A DNA stretch of 64,000 nucleotides, from positions 2,781,454 to 2,845,453 of the forward strand of contig OX457060.1 in the NCBI GenBank assembly GCA_949752795.1, written 5' to 3'. Below the pieces are notes generated by a model that did not search any database, was not told where the DNA came from, and saw only the letters and a list, made by a program, of their open reading frames with translations. This document shows positions 35,001 through 47,535 of the stretch, piece after piece. Position 1 is the first letter of the stretch. Every line of letters starts with the position of its first letter. The stretch comes from Hyperoodon ampullatus (taxonomy: Eukaryota; Chordata; Mammalia; Artiodactyla; Ziphiidae). Both the position numbers and the translations under genes were made by a program.

Positions 35001-35095
35001 CGTGTGTGTATAGCTGAGCCACTTTGCTCTACAGCAGAAATTAACAAAACATTGTAAATCAACTATACTTCAATAAAAAATATGTAAATTTAAAA
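34694..35095 (+). mobile_element. 5'-truncated LINE-1 3' end with 18-bp target duplication
   Basis: The order is that of an L1 3' end: 'caaataccacatcatatcac', 'acagactcacagacagag', 'gtggttgccaagggggaggg', 'ggtcctactgtatagcac', a TA/TG microsatellite, 'gctgagccactttgctctac' and 'gtaaatcaactatacttcaa', then the A-rich tail. The 18-mers AAATTCTCTTCTCTTCCA (34676-34693) and AAATTCCCCTCTCTTCCA (35096-35113) flank it and differ at two positions. The insertion is clear and non-autonomous. Confidence 0.8.
34954..35012. repeat. (TA)n/(TG)n microsatellite inside the L1 3' end
   Basis: About 58 bases of alternating TA followed by TG with a single CG interruption. It arose inside the L1 fragment, where the sequence normally has a short TA run, and is likely polymorphic in length. 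Confidence 0.9.
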
Positions 35096-35113
35096 AAATT
35101 CCCCTCTCTTCCA

Positions 35114-35365
35114 TACCTCAAGTGGACAATTCCAAGATATGCTGCTTTGCAGAGGATTCCAGCAGGGTTGAGCCCCAGCTGGCAACAGTGGTGACCAGCT
35201 CAAGGACACGGGTGTGTATTGGCCCTACCTCCCTCTTTTCTCACTCTTCCTAGGACTGTACGTGGCCCTCCCAGTCCCCCATTCCTATTCCCTGCCATCT
35301 TTTTCCAAAATAAATTCTCTGCCTACAAATCGTTGTCTCAGACTCCAGAGGTGACCCAGCTAAGT
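35114..35365. other. Unassigned sequence
   Basis: No feature is recognised. Confidence 0.3.
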
Positions 35366-35369
35366 TCAT

Positions 35370-35530
35370 AAACCATGTTTAGTCAGTGTGTAAGGTGATT
35401 TACATAGATTATCTGCTTTAACCTCAAATGACCTTATGCGGTTAGTACCATTTTTGTCCTCCTTTGATGAATCAGGAAAGTGGGATACCGAGAGATGAAA
35501 TAACAGAATTAGAATGTCTGCCTTGGGTGG
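35370..35530 (-). repeat. MIR SINE relic, antisense
   Basis: Antisense MIR landmarks: 'ggtgatttacatagattatctgc', 'cttatgcggttagtacc', 'gaatcaggaaagtgggat' and 'gagatgaaataacagaatta'. It is moderately degraded. Confidence 0.55.
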
Positions 35531-37415
35531 TGGGGCAGGAGGGGGGGTCGATGACCCCCTTGAACTCAGGTGAGAACACTTCCCCAACCTGGGGTGCTGG
35601 GTTTAGCTCTGAGCTCTAACCCCATCACAGGCAGTATGGCCATAGGTAGCCCAAGGATGATGAGGAAAAGTAAAACCAAGCCTTAGGAGGGAGAATAGGA
35701 AGAAATGGGTGGCTGAGCCCAGGAAACATCCAGAAGGCACCTGAGAGCAGCCTTCTCCTCAGGACTACCTGCAGAAGAGGGGATGGTTTGCTCTGAGTCA
35801 GCTGGGAAGACGGAATGATCACCATACAGGGAGGCAAGTCTGCACTCAATATAAGGCAGAACTTTATGACAGAACTGCCCAAGCACAGAATGAGCAACCC
35901 TGGCAGAGAGCAAACCTGATATTGCAGGAGAGAGAGCTGAGGGTGCACGGCCAGCCATTTCTTGGAAATGTTGTGAGGAGGATCCTATGGGGGGATTCTA
36001 TCAGATTAGGGTAGAAGCCTAATTTGGGGCTGACAAAGATTTGCCTCTTCATTGACCAGCCCAAGACAGCCTTGTCTGCCCTTAAGGTACCTGCGAATCC
36101 TTACTGCTGGGAGAGCCGCCAAGAGGTAAGATTTCACTGGGGCGTAGGGCGTTGCCAGATGCCTTTCTAAGCAGGAAAGACCCTGCTGTTCGCTGAACGA
36201 ATAAGGTGCTTATTCTCTCAGGTAAAGTGTAAAGGTAAGGACCTACCTTGAGATTGATTTCTATTCTCTACAGTACTTGGAGCTGAGATGCGCACAAAGA
36301 AGATGCCCAGTAAGTACTTGGTATGCAAACGGAGTATGCAAATGAGTTGAAAAAGTTATTGACCTTAAGCCCTCTGTAAGCTCCAAACTGGTCTGATTCC
36401 TCAGCTGTAATAGCCCAGCTCTGTCCCAAGTCCCCTGTGATGAGCTTGGAGCATCCTCCTGACTTTGAAAGTCACTTCCCTTAAAACAGTGAATGCTCTT
36501 CTTCCCAGAGAAGAAGCCTGGAGCTAGAAACAGAGCGATGTAGGACTGGGCTCAAGAAGTAGGTCGGTGGGCCTGGTGAGTAAGCTGTCCATGGACTTTG
36601 GGGGGCTCTGAGGGCTGAATGGATAAAAAGCTTCCTGCCCAGAGCTGGGTGGTCCACCCGCAGACACACAAGGCAGAAGGGCTGTTGCCCTAGACTTTGC
36701 CCTTAATGTATGAGTTACATATGCATGGAAGGGGGCTGGAAGGGGCCATTACTTCTATCCGCTCCTCAGAGAGAAGAGGAAATGTGATGGAAAACAGGCA
36801 GTTTAGGGAGGAATTTAAGGAAATGAGTGAATCAGGGTCCAGGGTTCCCACTGCCTCAAAAAACATCCAAGTTACTGGAGACACCACCCTCGTCAGGCTC
36901 TCTCTGTTACTCTCCCCTAAGTCCACTTTGATATAATCAGTGTAAGGGGCCTCTGGCTCTGGGTGAATTTTGCCCAGTTTCTGGAAGAAGAGGCCCAGAG
37001 AGTCAGGAAGCTCCAAGAAAGGAGAAATGAATCATAAGTGTTTTAGGACCACGAGCTACCCCAGCTCCAGCCCAGCAGCTCTCAGGCTGAGGAGAAAAGA
37101 GCTCAACAATCAAGTAGAGAAGTTGTCTTAGACTAAGAGGATGCCCAGGGGTTTGGGCCCTAACCATCCTCACTAGGCCAAGGGAGAAAGGAAATGTACT
37201 TGGACTTTGACCTGTTCTCTCTGTCCCCACTGGCACCTCCTGGCATAGATGCAATAGCCTCCCCTGGGTCTCCCTTTCTCCTCATGTGACCCTGTCCAAT
37301 CCCTCTCCACACAGCAGCCAGCAAGAATCTTTCTTCTGCCCAGATGTGTATTCATCAGACTGTGCCTCAGCTAGTATCTCTGGTAGTTTGGATGTCTTTG
37401 GAGGCAATTAGAGGT
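35531..37415. other. Unassigned sequence
   Basis: About 1.9 kb of balanced composition without a recognised repeat or coding feature. Several overlapping open frames on both strands show no domain. Confidence 0.35.
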
Positions 37416-37740
37416 CTTTGAAGGGTGTTAAGCGGAGTGGGGGGCGTCATCAGTTTCCTGTTTAAAAAGATCACTATGGTTGTGCAATGGAAAATGTGTT
37501 GGATTTGGGGAAACGATTTAAGAGGAAGTCCCAGTGAGAAATGATAATGGCTTAGACTGTGGTGATTGCAACTCAGACGGAGAGAAGTGGACAGATTAAA
37601 GTTGTCTTTGAAGGAAGAACAATCAGAGCTTGGTGGCTGGATGTGGTACTTGAGAGAGAGCTATGATCAGGAAAGACTTCCAGGTATCTGACTTGAGCAA
37701 CTGGTAGATAGAGATGCCATTTATTGTGATGACAGCAGCG
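37416..37740 (+). repeat. Ancient mammalian interspersed repeat, family not named
   Basis: The order 'ttaaaaagatcactatggttg', 'gaaatgataatggcttagac', 'gagagaagtggacagatta', 'ggtggctggatgtggtac', 'gacttgagcaactgg' and 'gatgccatttattg' is one I recognise as a common old repeat of mammalian genomes. I cannot assign the family with confidence. Confidence 0.5.
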
Positions 37741-37899
37741 AGGGTGGAACAGGTATGGTTCTGTTCACAGGGGAAGCATTCTTATTTTTTCCTCGGATCT
37801 ATTTTTCCCCTATCCTGTAATACCTTTTATCTATGTGAGTAACCTATTATCTGTCACTTATGTATCTATTTATTATTTATCTGTCATCTATTAATCATG

Positions 37900-38840
37900 C
37901 CTTGAAATTTAAATTATAGTGTATATAATCATGCTGTGATTTCACTTTCCTATTGTTCGCTGCTACTATATAGACATTCATTTGCATTCTGTATGACTTT
38001 ATATTTTGTCCTTTGCCAGTTTCATAAACTAGATCCTGTACGTTTTCTTGGTGTGTGAATTCCTTAAAGTTTTCTACATGAACAACAACATTGACTGTGG
38101 AAAAGGGCAGTTTTACTTCTTTTGTTTGTTTGTTTGTTTTGGTTTTTTTTGTTTTGCGGTATGCGGGCCTCTCACTGTTGTGGCCTCTCCCGTTGTGGAG
38201 CACAGGCTCCGGACGCGCAGGCTCAGCAGCCATGGCTCACGGGCCCAGACACTCCGTGGCATGTGGGATCTTCCCGGACCGGGGCACGAACCCATGTCCC
38301 CTGCATCGGGAGGCGGACTCTCAAACACTGCGCCACCAGGGAAGCCCTAGTTTTACTTCTTTGTTCACATCTTTGTAACTTTATTTCTATATCTTGCCTT
38401 ATTACAATGGCTAGAACCTCCAATAAAATGTTGAATAGAAGTGATGAGAATGACCATCCTTGCCTTGACACCAATCTTAGCTGGAAAATGTTGAATACTT
38501 CATCATCAAATACAATGTTTAGCTGTAGGATTTTTTTTTTTTTTTGTAGATGCTCTTCATCAGATTGGGACAATTTTCTTCTTAGTTTATGAGAATATTT
38601 ATCATGAAAATTTGTTGAATTTTGTCAAATATTTTTCCTCTATCTATTGAAACAATCACATTTCCCCCTTTATTTTGTTAATGTGGTAAATTACAATATT
38701 TTTGAAATGTTAAGCCATCTTACCTGGGATAAATCTCACTTGGCTAAAGTGTATTACTTTTTTCATGTAGTGCTGGATTCAATTTGCTAATATTTTGTTA
38801 AGGGTTTTTTGTGCTTTCGTTAATGTCTATTTTTTTTCTT
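37900..38840 (-). mobile_element. Old LINE-1 ORF2 fragment, antisense, split by a SINE
   Basis: The plus strand is the complement of L1 ORF2 reverse transcriptase coding sequence. Typical segments are 'ccttaaagttttctacatg' and 'gaatgaccatccttgcc' on the two sides of the SINE, then 'ttttgttaatgtggtaaatt' and 'tgctggattcaatttgctaat'. Stops and indels are frequent. The SINE at 38123-38348 separates two parts that are otherwise continuous. Confidence 0.7.
38123..38348 (-). mobile_element. CHR-type tRNA-derived SINE nested in old L1, 14-bp target duplication
   Basis: The minus strand has the usual head 'gggcttccctggtggcgcag' and the body up to 'gaggcccgcataccgc'. The tail, seen as T/G-rich sequence at 38123-38156, has diversified into a (TTTG)n-like run. 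The 14-mer AGTTTTACTTCTTT flanks it at 38109-38122 and 38349-38362, exactly duplicated. The insertion site is inside the antisense L1 at 37900-38840. Confidence 0.9.
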
Positions 38841-41449
38841 TCTTACAATGTGTGTGACTTTTGAGGCTAAGATATGGCCTTTTGGGGGTTTCTTGAATAT
38901 TCCAGAGGTATAATAAACACTATTCACTCTGACTCAGTTGAAATTCGAATGTCTCCCAGCACTGTGGTGTCTCAGGTACCTCTGTTCAGCTTTTGTCCTG
39001 CAACATCTGCTCCCTGCTGGGCATGTCAGGTCTCTGTGTGCTCATAGCCATCTCTCTAAGCCATGTCAGCAGATTCAAACCTCCATATCTTCCTCCTCAG
39101 TTCAGTGAGATAATGGTCCCTCCAGCTCTCTGCACTATCTTAAGGAAAGTGGCCCCAGACAGAAAGCTGGTGAACTTGGGGCCAGCTCTTGTTGTTTCCC
39201 TTATATATTTTTTTCAGTTGACAGAAAAAATGATGGCTTGATACCTAAGACTAGAACTGGTAGCTCACAGTTACCAATGGGAAGCAAGCATGCCAAGTTT
39301 TCCAAATATATGCAGTGTTAAGATGAATATAAACCTTTTCCCCAAACTCCGCAGCAGTAGACTAAGAAAGCAAGCCTTAAATTTGAAGGTATGATAAAAA
39401 TGAACGTCTACCCACTGTAGATGGAGGGCATAGGAAACTCATTGTCACATGAACTGGTACAGGCTATTGATTTACATACAGTTGTTTTCCCAAATGATCA
39501 GAAAAACCTTGAGAAGCAAAGCCATAGTAGATCCCATAAGGCAGCAGCATTTGGGACCCATTCAGGAGCCCATCTATCTCTATGATAGTCCTTGCCTCCT
39601 GTGCTCACCCACATTCTGAGCTTAATACCCCCAAATCCCCTCTCTGGCTCTTGGTCACAGTTACCTCCACTCAGACCCAGCAGGAAGATGCTTTCTCATC
39701 ATTACGGCCAATTGATGGAAAAAGCATCCCTCCCTGTGTCTAGTTTAACTTATTTAGGACTCTGTGGCTAGCTCTGTTCCCAGCTGTAGCCCTCAGACTC
39801 TATTCATTTGGGACAGTAACTACAGTAGCCATCAGCTATTTCCAGAAGCCTTGAGGAGACAGTATTTCTCTAAGATCTTCTTTCCTAAGAAAGTGAACAC
39901 CCTCCCCATGATCTCCAACCCTCAGAAGTTGGGAAAGGAACTTAGTACAAATGGGCCATCATATCAAGGTGTCTGTGCCTCCTGATTTGGAAGGTAGGTC
40001 TCCCCCTGGTGCTGGTCCCGGGCACTACAACCTACCTCATCCCCACAGGTGTTTGCACCCAGCCTCCGGAACACAATTCTCTCCAGGACACAAGCCTGAC
40101 AACCACACCCTGTCTGCCTCCAGCCTCCAGAAATCCACAGACAGTCCTGTGCTTCCCGTTAACCCTCATAAAACAGCAGTAAATATAGAAAGGGCTGGAC
40201 AGAGGGCATTATCAGATAACATTTTCTCCTGCACGTTGAGAGATTTCAATTTGATTCTGTCTTCAGCATTGCATTATGATACAGCAATGTCATGATCACT
40301 TCACAGCCATGGAAGGAATTATTTTCACTGGCATCTTTCATTTCTGATCCTCTCATCCTCATGTGTCTGCCTGCTTACAAACCAGGGCTGTCAGAGCCAC
40401 CTGTCACTGTGGGAGCAAAAATACCTTTTTGACAACTGTATCTTCCTCTAGAAGATACTCTTTGTACCTGATGTCTGCTTCCCAACCTGTATTTGTGACA
40501 CTTCTGTTATTTCAAAGGGCTTCATGAAATTCTCCTAAAAGGAATCTCAAATCCAATTAATTTAAATTCATTTTCGTGTTGAAGGTGCAACATGACATAT
40601 TTAGGAGGGAGTGTGTGCAACATAAAGTTAAGCAATAGGAGGGCCTTGTTGTAAAGAACCAGCCTCCCTCATTAAAAGCAAACCCAGGAGCCTCAAAGGA
40701 CCTAAGCAGTGAAGGGCACCAGGAAGTGGCACGTTGCAGTTGGCGTAGGGTGAGTGGGGAAAGCTTGGTTCTAATTCTGATGTTACCTCCATGCTGGTAG
40801 AGATTTTTCTAGGTGGAAAGAAATAGTCATTTCTATTTCCCTTTAAATAACTCCACCCAATGATAATAACAACCTGCCCTTCATCCTGCCAGTCTCACCT
40901 TCCCCTTGGACAACCTGCAAAAGCCACGTTGGTCCCCAGGAGTCCCCTACTGCATTACAAAATCTAAACTTGCATGCTCTATCCCCTGATTCCTGAATCT
41001 GGATGCTTTTGTTCATTTGTTGACTTTTGTTTTAATAAAGACCAACAGAAAATAAAAAGAAAGTAGTCTTTATAGAGGAGACATTCAGTGGAGACTTTCT
41101 TGTTCTCCATGTTCAATAGCAACACTTTGGCTTTAGATTTGAGGTGGTGGCCAATGCATATGCATTGTCCCCACCTCCTGCAGGACTCCACAGAAGTGTC
41201 AAAGACATTTGGCAAAAAAGAATAAATCCATTGCAGTCTTAAATATATGGAAGAGTGTCATTGATGGAACAGGAATGATACAAAATTTATGGACAGTGGA
41301 ATATAGATGTGACTGGATTATTGCAACCCAAAGCCATGAGGGAGAAAGCTCTAGCAGCAGTAAGTGCAGTACTTCCCATGGGAGTCCCAGAGGATCTCCC
41401 CGTTTGAGTTTGGCTGTGAAGTGAAAATCAGAATCATTTGTTGGAGGAC
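38841..41449. other. Unassigned sequence
   Basis: About 2.6 kb without a recognised repeat or gene. The part near 40100-40330 is moderately AT-rich. The open frames are short. Nothing supports an exon. Confidence 0.35.
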
Positions 41450-42490
41450 TATCTACAGAAGTGGTTTCCAAATTATTTTGAGTCACATGCTCTAACACTT
41501 AAAAAAATTAAGCACATGTCCACAGTTTATGTAAATTTATTTATTGATAAACTACATACATATATTATACTTATTAGCAAATATCTCAACAGAATTTATA
41601 TTTAGGTAAGATTAATCATTAACAATCATGAGAGACTACATCTTCCAAGTAATCTTCATGATAGTTTGAACTTTAGGGACTAAATTCCCATCAGATCTCA
41701 TAAAATCATCATTATTTTCATCACATAATGCAGTCAATAAAAGTTAGATGTTGCTATTCTCAAGGTGTTTACTAGTGTTGGCATTTTCAAATTCTCTTTG
41801 ATTCACATTTCCTATGCCAGAATTTTTAATCACTTAACCATTTTGAAAGGATTAGATTTTTAAAATGGAATATATTATCCATAAATCTCCTTAACCAAGA
41901 AGATATGAACTGCAATTCATCACAAGACAATCAAACAAGCAAATAAGTGTATTAAGGAACTCTTGGATTTACTGGAATGACAATCTATATGTTAAAATTA
42001 ATGTCTTATTGTCTTTCTTATTTGAGATAAAATTCATGTCAGTAAAAGTTCTAAGCATTTCTTTGCACACCCAGTGGATCCACATGCACAACCCTCAGCC
42101 CCCCCACACCCACCACTAGCACCTACAGTGTGTTATCCGGGCTAATTGGCCCTATGCCTTCCTGATTCACAAAGATGTTGGCTGCAACATCTGTACATGG
42201 CTGGCCCTGAGGCCACAGTGTGGGTATTGGAGGAAATGGAGAGGAGAGACTGGACATCCCCCAACCTCCTGAGCAGACTAACAAACAGAAATGGAGGCAG
42301 AGTAAAATACAGTGAAGTGCTATGACAACGGTCAAGAATAATGTATTTAGGCAGTGATGGGAATCATGAACCTGCTTGTCTGTCCACACTCAACACCAAT
42401 ACCCACCTCCCAAGGCCTTGCACACAGTGGCAAAGGGTCCCTTTTGTGTCTTTTGTACCAAACAGCCTTGTCTTTTACTCATAAATGTGA
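41450..42490. other. AT-rich unassigned sequence
   Basis: Positions 41480-41990 are AT-rich and might be a decayed DNA transposon or LINE, but no landmark is secure. Positions 42060-42490 are more GC-rich and equally unassigned. Confidence 0.3.
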
Positions 42491-44440
42491 GAAGTCAGCC
42501 ATGGATCACAAGGTCTTTAAGGACTTTAAGGAAAATCAACAGCATGAAAGAGGAGCTAAATGAACCACAACAACAACGTATGAAAGAAATCAAGGAAAAG
42601 AAAGTGATTTAAAAACTGTACTTCTTACTTGAATACTTAGGATCATTTGGGAAAATATTTAAAAAGAGTAATCAGAAGGGAAGAGAACTATTGAAAATTG
42701 GAATTTTGAAAATTGAAATTAAAATTAAATAGGGCAGAAAAAAAAAAGAATGAATAAAATGAAAACCAAAATAGTGGATGGGAAGATAAAGAAATCTTCC
42801 ATAGCAAAAAGACAAAGATGGAACATTTTTAAAGTAAAGATTTCTTAAAGTGAAGGAAGAAAACAGAGTCCAAAGTACATTTAATAGGAATTCTAGTAGG
42901 AGAGATCAAAGTCAATGAAGATGATGAAATCATCAAAGAAAAATGGTGGAGTTCCATCCAGACATAATGGTGTAAGCCTGTTTTTCCTGTCTCCTCCATG
43001 CTAAGCATAACCCTGGAAATGGAGCAAGAGACACCCAGAGAAGAACTCTGAAAGGTGGTAAGAGAAAGGTGAATTGGTTTGGGACTTCAAGACTAGAGCA
43101 ACAACACAGAGGCAGACATCTTGCCTCCCCACAACCAACACAAGAAGGCTATCCAGACCAGTCCCCAACCTCGCAGTAGAAGGCAGCCCAGGTATGTTCA
43201 TTCTTCCCCCAGATGCAATAGGAGCCCCTCTGGCAACGTCAGGTGAGCCCAACACAACAGACAAGGGGAATTCATCAGGAGCCAGGAGAGGCATTCTCTT
43301 TCCTCCCCAGGCCCAAGATTCCTCTTTTTCACAAAGAGATATTAGAAGTAGGCAGAAGAAGCCAGCAGGAGAGACACAGTTACAGCAGGCAACCTGATCT
43401 AAGAAGAATCTTTGTCCCCATGAGTCCAAGACTTTCCTTCCCCACCCAGAGACACCTAGGGATGGGACATAGGTGAGGAAGTGAAGGGTGAGTGGGCTCT
43501 GGTAGGGGGATCCCATTACATGCCCCTGCACCTAGAGCCACCCGGTGATCCCACCTGGGGAATCTCCTTCTACCCCCTAAAGGCAGCACCAGCAAGGACC
43601 AGTGAGGACCCCAGTGGCACCAGATACACTCTGCAGACCAAAATAGCACTGTAAAGACTTTGATTAATTAGTCTGCCTTTTGAACAACAGCCCACAAAAG
43701 TAAGCCAAGACCTGCATGTTAAACCTAAACAAGGTGACTTCTACCCCAGGTGTAGAGGAGAGAGGAGCTGAAGGGGTCTTTGAAGAAATCATGGCTGAAA
43801 ACTTTCTAAATTTGGTGAAAGACACAAACTTATAGAAACAAGACACTAAGTAAACCTCAAAAAGAATAAAACCATGCCAAGACACATCATAATTAAAAAT
43901 GTTAAAGTAAAAATAAAGAAAAAATACCTTAAAAACAGTCAGAGGGAAAGAACACATTACCTGTAAGAGAACACCCGTTTGAATGACAGTAGATTTTTCA
44001 TATGAAACCATGGAGTCAGAAAGAAATGGTGCAATACTTTTGAAGTACTGAAGAAAAGAATTGTAAACTGCAAATGTAATATCTGTTGAAACTATCCCTT
44101 CAGAAATGAAGGGGAAATAAAAACTTTCTCAGACAAAGGAAATTTTTTAAAAATTTGTCATTATCAAACATCCTTAAAGATTTGCTAAAGAAATTTCTTC
44201 AAAGGGAAAGAAAACAAGAAAAGGAGGAATCTTGGAGTTTCACGAAAGAAGAACAAAGGAAGGAGCAGAAATACGGTTACATCCAAAAGATAATTTCCTC
44301 ATGAGCTTTATAAATTGTAATTGATGTTTAAAACAAAAATTATAACATCTCATGTCCAAGACAATGATATTTAAAAGTGGATACGGTAAAGCGATCTAAA
44401 TGGTAATGAGGTTACCACATTTCAATGGAAGTCGTAAAAT
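42491..44440 (+). mobile_element. HAL1/old L1 composite relic
   Basis: The region 43640-44290 has the sense pattern of HAL1 or old L1: 'tctttgaagaaatcatggctg', 'aaactttctaaatttggtg', 'ccatggagtcagaaag', 'gaaactatcccttcagaaatg' and 'caaagggaaagaaaac'. Before it, 42940-43640 looks like the 5' UTR of such an element ('gtggagttccatccagac', 'ggaaatggagcaagagac', 'gtgaggaccccagtggcacc'). The A-rich part from 42491 is less certain. All frames are broken, and the 176-codon antisense open frame at 43001-43531 is incidental. Confidence 0.5.
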
Positions 44441-44451
44441 GTTGATACCAG

Positions 44452-44765
44452 TTGTGGTAGGTTAAATAATGGCCCCCAATCATGCTCCTCTAATCCCCAG
44501 AACCTGTGAATTTGTCACTTTACATAGTAAAAGGGACTCTGTAGATGTGATTACATTGAGGATCTTGAGATGGAGAGATTATCTTGGATTATCTAGGTGG
44601 ACCCAGTGTGATCACAAGGGTTCTCATTGTAAGGAAAGAGGATGATCATAGTCAGAGAGAGAAGAAGTAAGGATAGAAGTAGAGGCCAGAGAAGAGAGAA
44701 GCTGCTACACTGCTGGCTTTGAATGTGGAGGAAGGTTCCAGGCCAAGGACTGGAGACACGTTTAG
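44452..44765 (+). mobile_element. MLT1-type LTR, 5' part
   Basis: The sense strand begins 'tgtggtaggttaaataatgg', and continues with 'ccccagaacctgtgaatttg', 'agatgtgattacattgagg', 'tggattatctaggtggacc' and 'gaagctgctacactgctgg'. It stops near 44765, where L1 sequence takes over, so the 3' part of the LTR is missing or was displaced. Confidence 0.75.
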
Positions 44766-44767
44766 GG

Positions 44768-45875
44768 GTAAATCTTTTACAACCATGGATTTGGCAATGA
44801 TTTATTAGATATGATACCAAAAGAACAAGCAACAAAAGAAAAAAATAAATAAATTGAACATCACTAAAATTTTAAATTTTATGCCTCAAAAGACACTGTC
44901 AAGAAAATGAAAAAAACCTACAAAATGGGATTACCTATTTTCAAATCATACATCTGAAAAGTACATAGTATCTAACATATATAAAGAACTCAACAACAAA
45001 AAGACAAATAACTCGACTAAGAAATGGGCAAATTACTTGAATTAGACATCTCATCTCTCCAAAAAAGATATACAAATGGCCAACAAGCACACAAAAAGGT
45101 CCTCAACATCTTTAGTGATTAGGGAAATGCAAATCAATACAATGAGATACCACCTCATACCCACTAAAATGGCTATAATTGAAAGCAGAAAATAACAAGT
45201 GTTGGTGAAGATGTAGAACATTTAGAATGCTTGTGTATTGCTGGTGGGAATGGTGCAGCAGCTAAGAAAAATAATTTTACATTTCCTAAAAAACTTAAAC
45301 ATAGTGTCATCATATGACCCTGTAATTCCACACATAGGTATATACCCAAAAGAATTGAAGACAGGTATTCAAACAAAAACTTGCACAGGAATGTTCATAA
45401 GCAGCACTTTTCACAATAACCAAAAGGTGGAAATAACCCAAATATCTATCAACTGATAAATGGATAAACAAAAATGTGGTCCATCCATACAATGAAAACA
45501 GTATTCAGCCATTAAAAGGAATGAAGTACTGATACGTGCTATCTCATGAATGAACTTCAACATTACGCTAAGTGAAAGAAGCCATATACAAAATGTCACA
45601 TATTATATGATTTTATTTATACAGAATATCCAGAATAGGTAAATCCATAGAGACATAAAGCAGATTGTTGGTTGCCAGGGGCTCTGGGGAAGGGCTTTGG
45701 AGAAGGACTGCTTAATAGGTTTGAGTTTCCTTTTGGAATAATGAAAGTGTTTTGAACTTAGTAGAGGTGATGGTTGCACACTGAGAATGTAGCAAGTACA
45801 ACTGGATCGTGCGCTTTAAAATAGTTAATTTTACGTTATGTGAGTGTTACTTTAAGGAAAAAGCCAATTTCATAC
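44768..45875 (+). mobile_element. Old LINE-1 3' region (ORF2 end and 3' UTR)
   Basis: The sense strand shows consecutive landmarks of the end of ORF2: 'caaatggccaacaagcacac', 'gcaaatcaatacaatgagat', 'gctggtgggaatggtgcag', 'ccatacaatgaaaacagtatt', then 'ctaagtgaaagaagccatat' and 'gttggttgccaggggctctg'. It carries several stops. The copy may have inserted into the MLT1 LTR to its left. Confidence 0.75.
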
Positions 45876-45884
45876 TTATGGTTG

Positions 45885-46310
45885 CATACAGTACTATTCT
45901 GTTCACATAACATTTTTGAAATCACAAAATTTTAGAAATGAAGGATAGATTACAGGTTGTAGAGGGAGGGGTATAGATGGGAAACAGGTAGTTATTAAAA
46001 GGCTACAGAATTGGTAGCCCTGTGGCATTGGAACCATTTAGTATCTCAGCTGTGGTGGGTAGATACACAAGCTTACGCAAATGATAAAGTTGTATTGAAC
46101 TTAATTCATATGTACACACATGCACACACATGAGTACAAGTAAAACCAGGGAAATCTGAATAAAATTAGTAGGTTGTATCAATGTCAATACTTTGGGTGT
46201 AATATAAGCCTATAGTTCTGCAAAATGTTAGAGAAAACTGGGCAAAGTATACAAGAGATCTCTCTGTATTATTTAAAACTGCAAATGAATCTATGAAAAC
46301 TTCAATTGTA
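45885..46310 (+). mobile_element. Second old LINE-1 3'-UTR fragment
   Basis: The segment 'gtaaaaccagggaaatctg' with 'ttgtatcaatgtcaatac', 'tatagttctgcaaaatg' and 'agatctctctgtattattt' is a typical L1M 3' end. It lies directly behind another L1 3' end, so at least two copies are stacked here. Confidence 0.6.
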
Positions 46311-46835
46311 GGTACTGAGATACATATATTCTTGTGGTGAAGGGATACAGATGACAAACAATGAACAAATAAACACATATAATATGTAAATGAAAGATAT
46401 GGGGAAAAATTAGTTAGTGAAGGCCTATCCAATGACAGCGTTTAATCAAGTTATAAACAAAAGAAATCTAATGTGGCAGTCGTCATTTCACTCAAGATAT
46501 TATATATGGCAACATAAGAAGAGTAAAGAATAATTACACAAAATGATAAAAGGAACAATCTAGAAATAAGATACAACAATCATGAACTATCAACAGAGAT
46601 CCTGTTATGAAGCTTGCATGATTAAGAACATGAAATTCTGTAATGGTTAAATGAAGGCAGACCCATCATCCGCTAATTAAAAAAAAAAACAAATTCTAAA
46701 CAAGAGAGTAGCCAGTTTTAGAAATTCTTCTTTCTCAACTATAGCAGCTCACTATAGTGTAGTATATACCAACAGAAATCATGTTTGAATTGGGGAAGTA
46801 AGCCAAGAGGTGAGCGGGACAGCAGACTTGCAGTG
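46311..46835. other. AT-rich; short LINE-1 ORF2-like piece
   Basis: The stretch 46480-46600 ('ggcaacataagaagagtaaag', then 'caatctagaaataagataca') resembles a decayed piece of L1 ORF2. The rest is unassigned. Confidence 0.35.
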
Positions 46836-46912
46836 TTTTTGTGAAGATTAAATGAGGTCGTATTACTTACTCATGTGTCTAATTTACTGTTTAATACATA
46901 GTAGACATTTGT
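46836..46912 (+). repeat. MIR 3' fragment
   Basis: 'gtgaagattaaatgaggtcg' followed by 'gtttaatacatagtagacat' matches the 3' part of MIR. Confidence 0.5.
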
Positions 46913-47260
46913 GTTTGTCAGGATAGTATAAACAATACTGCAGTAACAAACTCCAAAATTTCAGGGTCTTAACATGAAAAGACTTACTTATTCCTCAGAT
47001 AAATTATAATGCAGGTCTAGTAGCCCTTGTCTATCATGCAGCTAAAACACATGGAATACGTGATCTCAAGGTCAATGCAGCAAGGAAAGAAAGGTTGGGA
47101 GGATTCTGTAGAATGTTTGTAAGTACAAGCCGGGAACCAGCTCGTAACATCATTTCCACCTGCATCCCACTGGTCACAATTCTGTCCCGTGGCTCTAAAC
47201 TAACTGAAGAGGAAGTTGGGGCATGTGGTCTTCCGGTGTGTCCAAGAAGACAGAATGGTA
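46913..47260 (+). repeat. Interspersed repeat of unresolved family (copy 2 of 3)
   Basis: It begins 'tgtttgtcaggatag', then 'caatactgcagtaacaaac', 'aaatttcagggtcttaacat' and ends near 'ttggggcatgtggtcttccg' and 'gtgtgtccaagaag'. This order is shared with 51080-51350 and more weakly with 18745-19130. It is an old LTR or DNA element. The open frames inside are incidental. Confidence 0.4.
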
Positions 47261-47389
47261 TGGAAACCACAGATCACTACGGTGCCACAGAATTCAATAA
47301 ATGGACACCCTGGTCTCCTGCTACAACTGCTATTTCCACTGCCATTACTTCTAAAGCCCCCAAAATACAATAGCAACACCCAACCCTTG

Positions 47390-47535
47390 CTGCCAGGCAC
47401 TGACAGCTTTTTATTGTTTCAATTTGCAAAACAACCCTACCAAATGAGTTTATAATTTATTATTATAAGTCAAGACACAGAGATGCAGAAATTGCCTGAA
47501 GTTACAAGCTAGTACATAGTTGTCTTATTACCAGT
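47390..47535 (-). repeat. MIR SINE relic, antisense
   Basis: Antisense MIR order: 'tgccaggcactgacagc', 'caaaacaaccctaccaaatg', 'agtcaagacacagagatgc' and 'gaagttacaagctagtaca'. Confidence 0.6.

Noticed and set aside
43001..43531. 176-codon open frame on the minus strand
   Set aside because: It is antisense to the 5' part of a HAL1/L1-like element and is accounted for by GC-rich repeat sequence.
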